A DNA stretch of 64,000 bases from Chryseobacterium sp. Tr-659 (lineage in GTDB: Bacteria > Bacteroidota > Bacteroidia > Flavobacteriales > Weeksellaceae). The stretch is from contig NZ_VWWP01000002.1 of the NCBI RefSeq assembly GCF_011752975.1, forward strand, positions 434,001 to 498,000, in the 5' to 3' direction. The position numbers and the translations under genes were made by a program. Positions within the stretch are counted from its first letter, which is position 1, and every line of letters starts with the position of its first letter. This document shows, piece after piece, positions 53,401 to 60,752 of the stretch. A model generated the notes under the pieces. That model did not search any database. It was given only the letters and a program-made list of their open reading frames with translations, and was not told the origin of the DNA.

Positions 53401-53972
53401 CAAGCAGAGCTGCAGCAGCATTAGCATTAAGCGGACAGAAAGCAAAAGCCATAGAAGTACTGGATCTTGCAGCAAAAGAAATTCCTGCTGAAAAATACAA
53501 CGATCCACGTTCATTAAGTTCAATCGTTTCAGGATATATTATTGCAGGCCAGGAACAGAAAGGTCTTCAATTGGCTGAAGTGCTTAAGAAAGGAATTTTT
53601 GAAGAATATGACTATTATTTAAGTCTCTCCAAAGCAGATCAGAGCTATCTTAGAAGACAGATCAGAACAAAACCTATGGAATATTCTCTTGTTGTTTCTG
53701 CTGTTACAGATGCGTATATGAAGATCGGACAGAAAGAAAAAGCATATGCTTATCTGGTAAAATCCATAGAGCCAATTGATAAAAAGTTCAATGCTTTTGT
53801 TAAAGATCTTCAGCAGATGGGTAAAGAAAAAGCCATGAAGGAATCTGAAGATGTTCAGAAGATCACACCATTCTATCAGTATTTATTTGATGTCATGGAA
53901 CCTTTTGATTCAACGTATTCAAAAGAAAAAGAAAATCAGATTACTTCTGCCATCATCAAAGCAACACAATAA
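50487..53972 (+). CDS. DUF2723 membrane protein, GT-C-like
   Basis: A 1161-residue inner-membrane protein. The N-terminal ~230 residues carry the DUF2723 signature FFTYLSTIEPNFSFWDCGEYISSAVKLEVTHAPGAALFQ, in which the Asp/Glu in WDCGEY sit in the first periplasmic loop as in GT-C glycosyltransferases. About 12 TM segments continue to residue ~660. A long soluble region follows (YDYAYSVLKSLPKNDILFVYGDNDTYPVWAIQE) and ends with TPR-like helices (about 980-1100). The family resembles protein O-mannosyltransferases; glycosylation of exported proteins is a reasonable guess. Confidence 0.85.
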   Translation: MKNWTFRQWNTVSGWVIFVIAFFTYLSTIEPNFSFWDCGEYISSAVKLEVTHAPGAALFQIVGAVAAIFALGKGENYSIVINAMSALFSALTILFLFWTITHFVRRLLNKDFEEITKHQEISILFAGAIGALCFTFSDTFWFSAVEGEVYSMASMFIALLVWLITKWENEYKAADSERWIILIFFVLGLSVGVHMMCMLAIPAVCLVYYARNYKFTWKNFIWANLITLGILIIVFKIIFPLIMTMFGRLEIFFVNGLGLPFHSGTIVAFILMVAICYFLIKYARKAKRNIYQTAALSVVFMMIGFSCWMVIPIRANANPPMNLNDPDTAIGMLDYYNREQYGDWPTIYGQNYTAFLDANGIEKNEDGSFKTQKTGEIYEKDEKTGTYRKTGDRFNYVFNKSQVSLMPRMFNEDKDVMANYISMYGAPDFTFNYANEDVADNPQAKQIFDELRTKYEDKSITAADYLKVKPYNLINVQKPSFLQNMDYFISFQNGYYFVRYLMWNFVGRQNDLEGNMESTKGNWISGISFVDNFIVGNQDKMPAKFKNESTVKFFFLPLILGLIGFFFQLNRDFGRFYALLSLFILTSVGIIFYTGVKPFEPRERDYAMVGSFYAFAIWIGMGAGAILWFLQSKIKSNGANIALGVVLLGVPFMMGFQNYNVHDRSNRYTAYDYAYSVLKSLPKNDILFVYGDNDTYPVWAIQETEQFRDDVKVVNFTLASTPWNLDQVKRRTYNAMGIPSQLTHEDYRDGVNDQIYMMKKEDWEGVFSMLKEQGAPETEFQSFRKYLTQDSLTLKQAIEFIKFKSPEKDELLKMYFGEEKYEKYNILPVNKFILPVNKENALKAGIINKEDLPNVANQIMITYKGNTLYKNNLILMDLLANFDWKRPINFSSGGIYDSENIFYLNDYLQFDGFSYRLIPIQTPPTADGDMGRVDANSLYNVVKNFRWGNFKNLNAHFDETATSNIISYRMSASRAAAALALSGQKAKAIEVLDLAAKEIPAEKYNDPRSLSSIVSGYIIAGQEQKGLQLAEVLKKGIFEEYDYYLSLSKADQSYLRRQIRTKPMEYSLVVSAVTDAYMKIGQKEKAYAYLVKSIEPIDKKFNAFVKDLQQMGKEKAMKESEDVQKITPFYQYLFDVMEPFDSTYSKEKENQITSAIIKATQ

Positions 53973-53980
53973 AATATTTT

Positions 53981-54008
53981 AAAACGGGACTTCGGTCCCG
54001 TTTTTTTA
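53981..54008 (+). terminator. Terminator after DUF2723 gene
   Basis: Perfect stem AAAACGGGAC / GTCCCGTTTT closed by a TTCG tetraloop, then a T-run. Confidence 0.95.
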
Positions 54009-54011
54009 TTA

Positions 54012-54042
54012 TTGGGAATCCTGAATTTTAAGGTTATATTTG
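54012..54042 (+). promoter_or_regulatory. Promoter of the 497-residue membrane protein gene
   Basis: TTG (54012-54014), 20-nt spacer, TATATTTG (54035-54042), 18 bases before the ATG at 54061. Confidence 0.7.
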
Positions 54043-54060
54043 TGAAACTAAAAATACAGA

Positions 54061-55554
54061 ATGGCTGAAACAAATAATAGCAGGTTCCCGATCTATGCCG
54101 TAATTGCTACAGTTGCTTTTAAACTTCTTTTTTTATTAACACATTATATTCAGGAAGATGCTTTTATTACCTGGAGAGTAGCCCAGAACCTTCTGGACTA
54201 TGGCGTGATCGGCTTTAACGGAGATACTAAGATTTCAGCATCCACTACACACCTGTATGTTTTTGTATCTTATATTTTCAATCTGATTTTCGGAAAGGAA
54301 AACTTTATTGAACCTCTTTTGATTTTCAATTCAATATTATTTACGATAGGAACATTATTTCTGTCTCATCTCGTTCTTAAAAATCCATGGCATAAAGCTA
54401 TTTTTATATTTTTGATCGGTATTCTGCCGCCTGCGATTAAAATTTCAATTCTGGGAATGGAATACGGACTCCTGTTTTTCCTGGAAATGTCTTTGCTGTA
54501 TTATGGCTTTTATAAAGGAAAAAAATGGGTATTGGCGTTTCTCCCAGCTTTAATTATGTTTACAAGAATTGATACCGTCATATTTCTGGGAATTGTTTTT
54601 CTTGTAGATACATTCTGGAACAAAAAGATCAGATGGAGTTATGTTTTTGGTGGAATTCTGGGCGTATTATCAACACTGGCTTTCAACTGGTTTTACTTTG
54701 GGGAAGTTGTCAATAATACCATTACAGCAAAGAAGCTGCTTTATGAAGAAAACTTTACTTTTCAGCAGCATATTAATTATTTTTTTGCAAGCTTTGGAAA
54801 TTTCTGGGGAATGCTGAAGGTGCCCGGAAATTTCAACCCGCTCACTATTGTTGTTCTTATCTTTGAATTGCTTTGTTTTATTTATCTGATCAGACAAAGG
54901 GAAAAGAGAAATTATTTCTTATGGATGATCTTTATTTTTGGCTGGACGAAACAGCTGATCTTTATTTCTCAGAAAAGTCTCTTTGATTGGTACTACTGGG
55001 TTCCGCAATTACTGCTTTTCGTTCCGGTACTTATTTTTGTATTAGAACAGAAGGAGAGAAGGAACTTATGGCTGTCTCTGCTTACTGTGTTTTATATCCT
55101 TCCGATGCTGGCTTTTCAGACTGTTCATGCTATTGCTACAGGAAATGGAGAATGGAACTACCGCAGAACAATTGGGCTATTTTTAAACCAGTACGAAAAA
55201 GATAAAAACCAGTGGATTTTATTAGAGCCAGCAGGTTATGTTCCTTATTTTTCACATTTGAAAACAATAGATGAGGTAGGTCTTGTGGATAAACAAATTC
55301 AGGAAGAGATCAAAAAAGATAAACGTAATTACTGGATCAATACGGTAAAAACAAGAAAGCCGAAGTATCTTCTTTCCTATAAAAATCTATATGAGGGCAA
55401 TGATGCCAATTCTATGTATTATCAAACTCATTACAAGCTTTTGAAGGAGTTCCGGGTAAAAGATCATTTGAACAGCGATAATAAGATTCTTGAGAAAATT
55501 TATCATCTGAAACCCTCAGGAACAGACTATAATTTGTACATCAGAATGGATTAA
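54061..55554 (+). CDS. GT-C-like membrane glycosyltransferase candidate
   Basis: A 497-residue protein with about 10-11 TM segments and a soluble C-terminal tail of ~120 residues. The first loop has HYIQEDAFITWRVAQNLLDYGVIGFNGDTKISASTTHLY, resembling the D-D-A-(Y/F)-I-x-x-R opening of GT-C enzymes such as arabinofuranosyl- and O-mannosyltransferase-like proteins; here the acidic pair is E-D. A polyprenyl-linked sugar donor would be expected. The acceptor is unknown. It directly follows the DUF2723 gene but has its own promoter. Confidence 0.68.
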   Translation: MAETNNSRFPIYAVIATVAFKLLFLLTHYIQEDAFITWRVAQNLLDYGVIGFNGDTKISASTTHLYVFVSYIFNLIFGKENFIEPLLIFNSILFTIGTLFLSHLVLKNPWHKAIFIFLIGILPPAIKISILGMEYGLLFFLEMSLLYYGFYKGKKWVLAFLPALIMFTRIDTVIFLGIVFLVDTFWNKKIRWSYVFGGILGVLSTLAFNWFYFGEVVNNTITAKKLLYEENFTFQQHINYFFASFGNFWGMLKVPGNFNPLTIVVLIFELLCFIYLIRQREKRNYFLWMIFIFGWTKQLIFISQKSLFDWYYWVPQLLLFVPVLIFVLEQKERRNLWLSLLTVFYILPMLAFQTVHAIATGNGEWNYRRTIGLFLNQYEKDKNQWILLEPAGYVPYFSHLKTIDEVGLVDKQIQEEIKKDKRNYWINTVKTRKPKYLLSYKNLYEGNDANSMYYQTHYKLLKEFRVKDHLNSDNKILEKIYHLKPSGTDYNLYIRMD

Positions 55555-55609
55555 AATACCGAGCCCAAAACAACAATCTTTAACCATCATTTAAAACTAA
55601 TACCTAACA

Positions 55610-56137
55610 ATGAAATATTGTGCTTTTCTCCGCGGTGTAAACGTAAAAGGAACCAACATGAAAATGGCTGAGGTCTGCAAGGTCTTTGAAGAAGCGGGAA
55701 TGAAAGAAGTAAGTTCAGTACTGGCTTCTGGAAATATTGTGTTTTCTTCGGATAAACATGCAGATGATCTAAAAAAAATATTGGAAAAAGCGATGTCAGA
55801 GCATTTTTCATATGATGCATTTTTATTTATAAAATCTCAGGAAGAAACAGAAGCATTCTGGAACAGCATTCCTTTCGAAAAAAATGAAAATCTCCATATT
55901 TATGCTTTTGTAGGGATGCCTGGAGTAGAAAAGGTTTTAATGGAAGAATTTCAGAAAGCTGCTCAGGCTGAACATGAAAAAGCGGAAATTATTCATCATT
56001 TATTTTACTGGCAGGTTCCGAAGGGAAATACCTTGGATTCCACATTTGGAAAGGTGCTGGGAAAAAAAAGTCTGAAAGATCAGTTTACCAGCAGGAATGT
56101 GAATACGTTTGAGAAAGTTTTGAAAAAGATGGGGTAA
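55610..56137 (+). CDS. DUF1697 family protein
   Basis: A 175-residue soluble protein. CAFLRGVNVKGTNMKMAEVCKVFEEAGMKEVSSVLASGNIVFSS is the hallmark N-terminus of DUF1697 (LRGINVGG-N-x-(K/M)), a two-domain ferredoxin-like fold. The C-terminal KVLGKKSLKDQFTSRNVNTFEKVLKKM, with T-x-R-N-x-N-T, is also typical. Function is not known. Confidence 0.88.
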   Translation: MKYCAFLRGVNVKGTNMKMAEVCKVFEEAGMKEVSSVLASGNIVFSSDKHADDLKKILEKAMSEHFSYDAFLFIKSQEETEAFWNSIPFEKNENLHIYAFVGMPGVEKVLMEEFQKAAQAEHEKAEIIHHLFYWQVPKGNTLDSTFGKVLGKKSLKDQFTSRNVNTFEKVLKKMG

Positions 56138-56442
56138 ATTTCCCCTCGCAGATTGTGCTGATCACGCAGATAAAAATATCCGCAACCTTTGTCATTCCAC
56201 CAGGAATCTATATGCAGATTTTAACCTATCCTGTTTAGATTCTTTCAGAATGGCAAAATTAGTCTTGAAGAATAAGAGGAAATCATACTATCCAACGCCC
56301 TTCATAATGTTAGTCAATAAAATATCCACCATCGGAGTATAGGCATGATCATCCTTCAATCTTAAACTGCACTCTGGCCTCAAATAATTTCCATTTCTGA
56401 AACTTTCTCAGTATTTTTACTGAACTTTTTAATTATAACAAA
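56138..56442. other. Intergenic region with dispersed repeat
   Basis: No gene. It contains the inverted-repeat element at 56188-56258 and, before it, a CGCAGATTGTGCTGATCACG stretch (56151-56168 region) that looks like degenerate repeat DNA. No promoter pair was found for kdsA. Confidence 0.5.
56188..56258. repeat. Inverted-repeat element of a dispersed family (copy 3)
   Basis: Arms TTTGTCATTC...GGAATCTA (56188-56210) and TAGATTC...GAATGGCAAAA (56236-56257) pair with a few mismatches around a ~25-nt centre. A single arm of the same type, TTGTCATTCTGAAGGAATC, lies at 43391-43409. Confidence 0.6.
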
Positions 56443-57252
56443 ATGATTCAGTATTTAGATAATATTCAGCACAAAGACTCAAAGAACTTTTTCCTTATTG
56501 CAGGACCTTGTATTATTGAAGGAGAAGATATGGCATTAAGAATTGCTGAAAAAGTAATCAACATTACAGACAAGTATAATATTCCCTATATCTTTAAAGG
56601 AAGTTTCAAAAAGGCAAACAGAAGCCGTGTAGATTCTTTTACAACAATCGGAGAAGAAAAATCTCTTGAAATCCTTAAAAAAGTAGGAGAGACATTTAAT
56701 ATTCCAACCACTACAGATATTCACGAAAATGAGCATGCAGCTTTGGCTGCACAGTATGTAGATGTTTTACAGATTCCTGCTTTTCTTGTTCGCCAGACCG
56801 ATTTATTGGTGGCTGCCGCAAAAACAGGAAAATGTGTTACCTTAAAAAAAGGACAATTCCTTTCTCCTGAAGCAATGAAGTTTGCGGTTCAGAAAGTGAC
56901 AGACTCTGATAACCAGAAAGTAGCCATTATTGAAAGAGGTAATTCTTTCGGATATACAGATTTGATCGTAGATTACAGAGGAATTCCTACCATGAGAGAA
57001 TATGCTCCCGTTATTTTGGATGTTACCCATTCATTACAGCAGCCTAACCAAAGCTCAGGAGTAACAGGAGGAAGACCGGATCTTATTGAAACCGTTGCCA
57101 AAGCCGGAATTGCGGTAGGAGCAGATGGAATCTTCATAGAAACACATCCTACGCCGGAAACTGCATTATCTGATGGTGCCAATATGCTTAGACTTGATTT
57201 ATTAGAAGATTTATTGCAAAAGTTAACAAGAATTAGAGAATCAATTTTGTAA
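56443..57252 (+). CDS. kdsA: 3-deoxy-8-phosphooctulonate synthase
   Basis: A 269-residue (βα)8-barrel enzyme that condenses phosphoenolpyruvate with arabinose-5-phosphate to form Kdo-8-phosphate for LPS. Signatures: FLIAGPCIIEGEDMALRIAEKV, FKGSFKKANRSRVDSFTT, TDIHENEHA, LQIPAFLVRQTDLLVAAAKTGK, LKKGQFLSPEAM, ERGNSFGYTDLIVD and VTHSLQQPNQSSGVTGGRPDLIETVAKAGIAVGADGIFIETHP. The asparagine in FKGSFKKANRS is the position that is lost in some metal-independent versus -dependent variants; the class is not assigned here. Confidence 0.97.
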   Translation: MIQYLDNIQHKDSKNFFLIAGPCIIEGEDMALRIAEKVINITDKYNIPYIFKGSFKKANRSRVDSFTTIGEEKSLEILKKVGETFNIPTTTDIHENEHAALAAQYVDVLQIPAFLVRQTDLLVAAAKTGKCVTLKKGQFLSPEAMKFAVQKVTDSDNQKVAIIERGNSFGYTDLIVDYRGIPTMREYAPVILDVTHSLQQPNQSSGVTGGRPDLIETVAKAGIAVGADGIFIETHPTPETALSDGANMLRLDLLEDLLQKLTRIRESIL

Positions 57253-57270
57253 TTGTTAAAAAAACATTAA

Positions 57271-57287
57271 TTTTAGAAATTCTAAAA
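57271..57287. promoter_or_regulatory. 17-bp palindrome upstream of TonB-dependent receptor
   Basis: TTTTAGAA-A-TTCTAAAA is a perfect inverted repeat with a one-base centre, 8 bases before the TTG start at 57296. It could be an operator or a small hairpin near the ribosome-binding region. Which factor binds is unknown. Confidence 0.5.
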
Positions 57288-57295
57288 CATTTCTT

Positions 57296-59533
57296 TTGAA
57301 AAAACTAGTTTTACCGTTAAGCCTTATGGTCCCTGTACTGATTTTCTCCCAACACAGGAAAAAAGATACAGCGACCACTAAAGTGACCGATATAGAGGAA
57401 GTTGTATTCCAGAAAAAAGCAGTAGGAAAAACAACCGACCTTACCAATGTAAGAATTTCAGCAAAAGAAGCGAAAGCAGTAGCTTCTATCAATGGAGGAA
57501 TTGAAGGGCTGCTCAAAACCCTGCCTTCCGTAAACTCCAATACCGAACTGTCTTCCCAATATATGGTGCGCGGTGGAAACTATGATGAAAACCTTATCTA
57601 TATTAATGATATTGAGATATACAGACCTTTCCTGATCAGAAACTCACAACAGGAAGGGATGAGTATCATAAATCCGGATATGGTTTCTGCAGTGAATTTC
57701 TCTGCAGGAGGATTTGAAGCCAAATATGGTGATAAAATGTCTTCTGCTTTAAATATCTATTACAGAGAGCCGGAAAAATTTGAAGTTTCGGGAGAGGCAA
57801 GTTTAATAGGAGGAAGGCTTACCACAGGTCTTGCTTCAAAAAATAAAAAATTTACAGCCTTATTTTCCGGAAGATACCGAAATACCAATCTTGTTCTTAA
57901 CACGTTAAAGGAAGATACAGATTTTAACCCAACATATTGGGATTTTCAGTCTTACCTTAATTACCATGTTAATGATAAGTTTTCCATGTCATTCATAGGA
58001 TACTACTCCAAGAATGATTACGAAATGATCCCTAGACAAAAGAGTGTGACTTTCGGAAGCCTTCAGCAGCCTATTACTGTAAATATAGGATATGGAGGTA
58101 AAGAAAACGATCAGTATAAAAATATGATGGGTACTTTCTCCATGAATTATAAGCCAGCCGATAAATGGAAGCTTACATTGGACGCTTTTGCCTATCAGAA
58201 CAGAGAAAAAGAATATTATACGATACAGTCGTCTTACGAACTGCAAACCTTTGATCCGAAAACGCAGCAGCCTGTTACTTCCTTTGATCTGGGAGGGCAG
58301 ATTGAACATGCAAGAAATGATCTGTTTGTAAGAACTTACGGAACACAGTTCAGAGCAAAATTTTCTCCTAATGTAAATACCGACATTGAAGTTGGATTTA
58401 AATATGAGAAAGAGAACCTTAAAGATCTTACTAACGAATGGAAACTTGTAGACTCCGCAGGATACAGCCTTCCAAGACCGGAAGTGATAGATCCGAGAAC
58501 CGGAAATACAGGTGATCTAAAGTTGAAGTATTATATTGCCGGGCAAAATAATATTGAACCTTCAAGATTATCAGCATATGCACAATATTCACAGAAGTTT
58601 TACTGGGGAGCCAGCAAAGTTTTTGTAAATGCGGGGGTAAGAGTAGCCAACTGGAGTTTTAATAAAGAAACCATATTCTCTCCAAGAGCGCAGTTTGCGA
58701 TAAAACCGGATTGGGATACTGATATGTTATTCAAGCTTTCGGCGGGAGTTTATTATCAGGCGCCTTTCTATAAAGAAATTAAAGATCTGGATGGGAATTT
58801 CAATTCCAATATCAAATCACAGCGCTCTATTCAGGTAATTCTTGCTAACGATTATGAGTTTCAGATGTATGACAGACCGTTTAAGCTTACAACGGAACTA
58901 TACTATAAGAAAATGGATAACCTGATTCCATATTATATGGATAATGTGAGAATCCGTTATTCCGGGCAGAATAACTCCAAAGGGTATGCATATGGAATTG
59001 ACACAAGATTATTCGGGGAATTTGTTCCGGGAGTAGATTCCTGGTTATCTGCGAGCTACGCGAGAGTATATGAAAATATTGACGGAAAAGGAGATATCCC
59101 TAGACCTACGGATCAGAGATTCAGATTTGCGATGTTCTATCAGGATTATATGCCAAGTTTCCCTTCTATGCGTGTTAATCTTACTTTAGTGTATGCCATG
59201 GGATTACCAACCGGAGCACCTGTGATGTTTAACGATAACGGGCAGCCTGATTTTACATCAGCATATAATTATCAGCAAAAACTTCCATCTTATAAAAGAG
59301 TAGATATCGGATTAACAAAAGTATTTATAGATCCGAAAGATAAAAATAAGAGATACGGATTCTGGGGGAATTTCCAGGAATTAACATTAGGAGTTCAGGT
59401 TTTCAACGCATTTAATATCAATAATACTGTAGCCAACCAATGGATCACAGATTATAATTCTAATTATATGTATCCGGTTCCGGTACGTCTTACAGGACGT
59501 TTCTTTAATGTAAAACTGGAATTCAGATTGTAG
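57296..59533 (+). CDS. TonB-dependent outer-membrane receptor
   Basis: A 745-residue outer-membrane transporter. After a signal peptide (MKKLVLPLSLMVPVLIFSQ), TDIEEVVFQ serves as the TonB-box-like region, then the plug domain runs through residues about 45-160 (AKAVASINGGIEGLLKTLPSVNSNTELSSQYMVRGGNYDENLIYINDIEIYRP). The β-barrel ends in the terminal strand GRFFNVKLEFRL. It lacks the N-terminal carboxypeptidase-regulatory-like domain seen in many Bacteroidota receptors. No SusD-like partner is adjacent, so the substrate is open. The start is TTG 57296; an ATG for the same signal peptide is not available. Confidence 0.88.
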   Translation: MKKLVLPLSLMVPVLIFSQHRKKDTATTKVTDIEEVVFQKKAVGKTTDLTNVRISAKEAKAVASINGGIEGLLKTLPSVNSNTELSSQYMVRGGNYDENLIYINDIEIYRPFLIRNSQQEGMSIINPDMVSAVNFSAGGFEAKYGDKMSSALNIYYREPEKFEVSGEASLIGGRLTTGLASKNKKFTALFSGRYRNTNLVLNTLKEDTDFNPTYWDFQSYLNYHVNDKFSMSFIGYYSKNDYEMIPRQKSVTFGSLQQPITVNIGYGGKENDQYKNMMGTFSMNYKPADKWKLTLDAFAYQNREKEYYTIQSSYELQTFDPKTQQPVTSFDLGGQIEHARNDLFVRTYGTQFRAKFSPNVNTDIEVGFKYEKENLKDLTNEWKLVDSAGYSLPRPEVIDPRTGNTGDLKLKYYIAGQNNIEPSRLSAYAQYSQKFYWGASKVFVNAGVRVANWSFNKETIFSPRAQFAIKPDWDTDMLFKLSAGVYYQAPFYKEIKDLDGNFNSNIKSQRSIQVILANDYEFQMYDRPFKLTTELYYKKMDNLIPYYMDNVRIRYSGQNNSKGYAYGIDTRLFGEFVPGVDSWLSASYARVYENIDGKGDIPRPTDQRFRFAMFYQDYMPSFPSMRVNLTLVYAMGLPTGAPVMFNDNGQPDFTSAYNYQQKLPSYKRVDIGLTKVFIDPKDKNKRYGFWGNFQELTLGVQVFNAFNINNTVANQWITDYNSNYMYPVPVRLTGRFFNVKLEFRL

Positions 59534-59583
59534 AAGTAGAAGTTTCAGTGATTTTTCTATCTTATGAAATATTAAAAAATAAT

Positions 59584-59617
59584 AAGCTTCCGGAAATAAA
59601 TCCGGGAGCTTTTTTAT
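59584..59617 (+). terminator. Terminator after TonB-dependent receptor
   Basis: Stem AAGCTTCCGGA / TCCGGGAGCTT with one mismatch, 6-nt loop, then a T-run. Confidence 0.85.
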
Positions 59618-59623
59618 TTGCCA

Positions 59624-59658
59624 GAATTTTATAACAACATTGCTGAATTTTATAACAA
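59624..59658. repeat. 14-bp direct repeats spaced two helical turns apart
   Basis: GAATTTTATAACAA is present at 59624-59637 and 59645-59658 (period 21 bp), immediately upstream of TAACTTTG (59677-59684), the likely -7 element of the HYC_CC_PP gene. The spacing suits a dimeric or cooperatively binding regulator. Confidence 0.6.
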
Positions 59659-59692
59659 TGATTTCATAGATATTTTTAACTTTGTCTTACCA

Positions 59693-60073
59693 ATGAAAAA
59701 GATTCTTGCCATACTGTTTTCTGTTTTCTACTTCGGGTTTTCTTCCGGAGCAGCTTTCAGCATTCATTTTTGTATGAAGGAATTTGTTTCTATAAGCCAG
59801 AAAGCAGACGATATCTGCGGAAAATGTGGCGTTAAGGATAAAAAAAGCTGCTGCAAAACGGAAATCAAAGTTGTAAAAGTAGATGATTCTCAGAAATCAG
59901 ATCTTCTTAGCATTGATTTTTTAAGCCAGATTGCAGAAATTCCGGTAAAACATCAGTTTGCTTTTATTGACAGGTCTTTTTCAGCTACCAAGTTCACACA
60001 GATTCAGATTAACGCACCGCCCGAATACAGGCCGGTACCCATCTATATCAATCATTGTAATTTTAGAATTTAG
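59693..60073 (+). CDS. HYC_CC_PP family protein, copper-associated
   Basis: A 126-residue exported protein starting at ATG 59693 (MKKILAILFSVFYFGFSSGAAFS signal). The name-giving pieces are visible: IHFCMKEF (the H-x-C pair; family consensus HYC), CGKCGVKDKKSCCKTE (double Cys) and APPEYRPVPIYINHCNFRI (Pro-Pro and the C-terminal H-x-x-F). The Cys/His content suggests binding of copper or another soft metal in the periplasm. It begins the 59.7-64 kb cluster. Confidence 0.82.
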   Translation: MKKILAILFSVFYFGFSSGAAFSIHFCMKEFVSISQKADDICGKCGVKDKKSCCKTEIKVVKVDDSQKSDLLSIDFLSQIAEIPVKHQFAFIDRSFSATKFTQIQINAPPEYRPVPIYINHCNFRI

Positions 60074-60189
60074 AATCCGTCAGTCGTTCCGGTATAACTA
60101 TTATATCGTTATGAACGGCATGTCCTGATACACTACCGATGTATCCACACGATTCAACACTTAAAAAATTAATTCTAAAATTTAAAACA

Positions 60190-60663
60190 ATGAAAAAATA
60201 TATCATTACAGCAGCATTATCTTTATTCTCAATTCTTTCCATTTCAGCACAGTCTAAAAAAGATGCTCAGGTTTCGAAACTATATCAGAACTATATTGCA
60301 ATCAAATCAGCATTAGCTTCAGATGATGCAGACAAAACCTCAAAAGCTGCTACAGAATTTATCAAAACGGCTTCAACGATTGATTATAAACTGGTTTCAG
60401 AAGGTAATCTTAACATTCTGAGAAAAGACGCTTCTGCAATCTCTGATGCAAGAACCGTTGCGGCTCAAAGAGAAACTTTTTTCAACCTTTCAGATAATAT
60501 GATCGCTCTTACAAAGCAGTTTAAACTCTCTGAAAAGCCTGTTTATGTACAATACTGTCCAATGGCAGACGCCAGCTGGTTAAGCGATGAAAAACAGATT
60601 GCCAATCCTTATTACGGAAAATCCATGCTTACATGTGGAAGTGTAAAGTCAGAAATTAAATAA
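60190..60663 (+). CDS. DUF3347 exported protein
   Basis: A 157-residue periplasmic protein with signal MKKYIITAALSLFSILSISAQ. The body is helical, then YVQYCPMADASWLSDEKQIANPYYGKSMLTCGSVKSEI ends with the DUF3347 motif CPMA...WLS...I-x-NPYYGKSMLTCG. In other genomes this domain accompanies copper efflux and CusB-like proteins; the conserved C-P-M and C-G residues may bind Cu(I). The ATG at 60190 gives the signal peptide. It lies between HYC_CC_PP and the multicopper oxidase. Confidence 0.82.
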   Translation: MKKYIITAALSLFSILSISAQSKKDAQVSKLYQNYIAIKSALASDDADKTSKAATEFIKTASTIDYKLVSEGNLNILRKDASAISDARTVAAQRETFFNLSDNMIALTKQFKLSEKPVYVQYCPMADASWLSDEKQIANPYYGKSMLTCGSVKSEIK

Positions 60664-60693
60664 TTATTACATTAGTCTTTAAATTAATAAGTT

Positions 60694-60728
60694 GTACAGT
60701 TTAATGTATAATTAACTTTAAGCTGTAC
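60694..60728 (+). promoter_or_regulatory. Imperfect inverted repeat before multicopper oxidase
   Basis: GTACAGTTTAA and TTAAGCTGTAC pair with one mismatch around a 13-nt centre, 24 bases before the oxidase start. It may be a hairpin in the message or an operator. Confidence 0.4.
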
Positions 60729-60752
60729 GGCTTCTAAAAAGCTCGAAACATT

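Noticed and set aside
57296..59533. SusC-type receptor of a polysaccharide utilisation locus
   Set aside because: No SusD-like gene, no carbohydrate enzymes nearby, and the receptor is short and lacks the SusC N-terminal domain.
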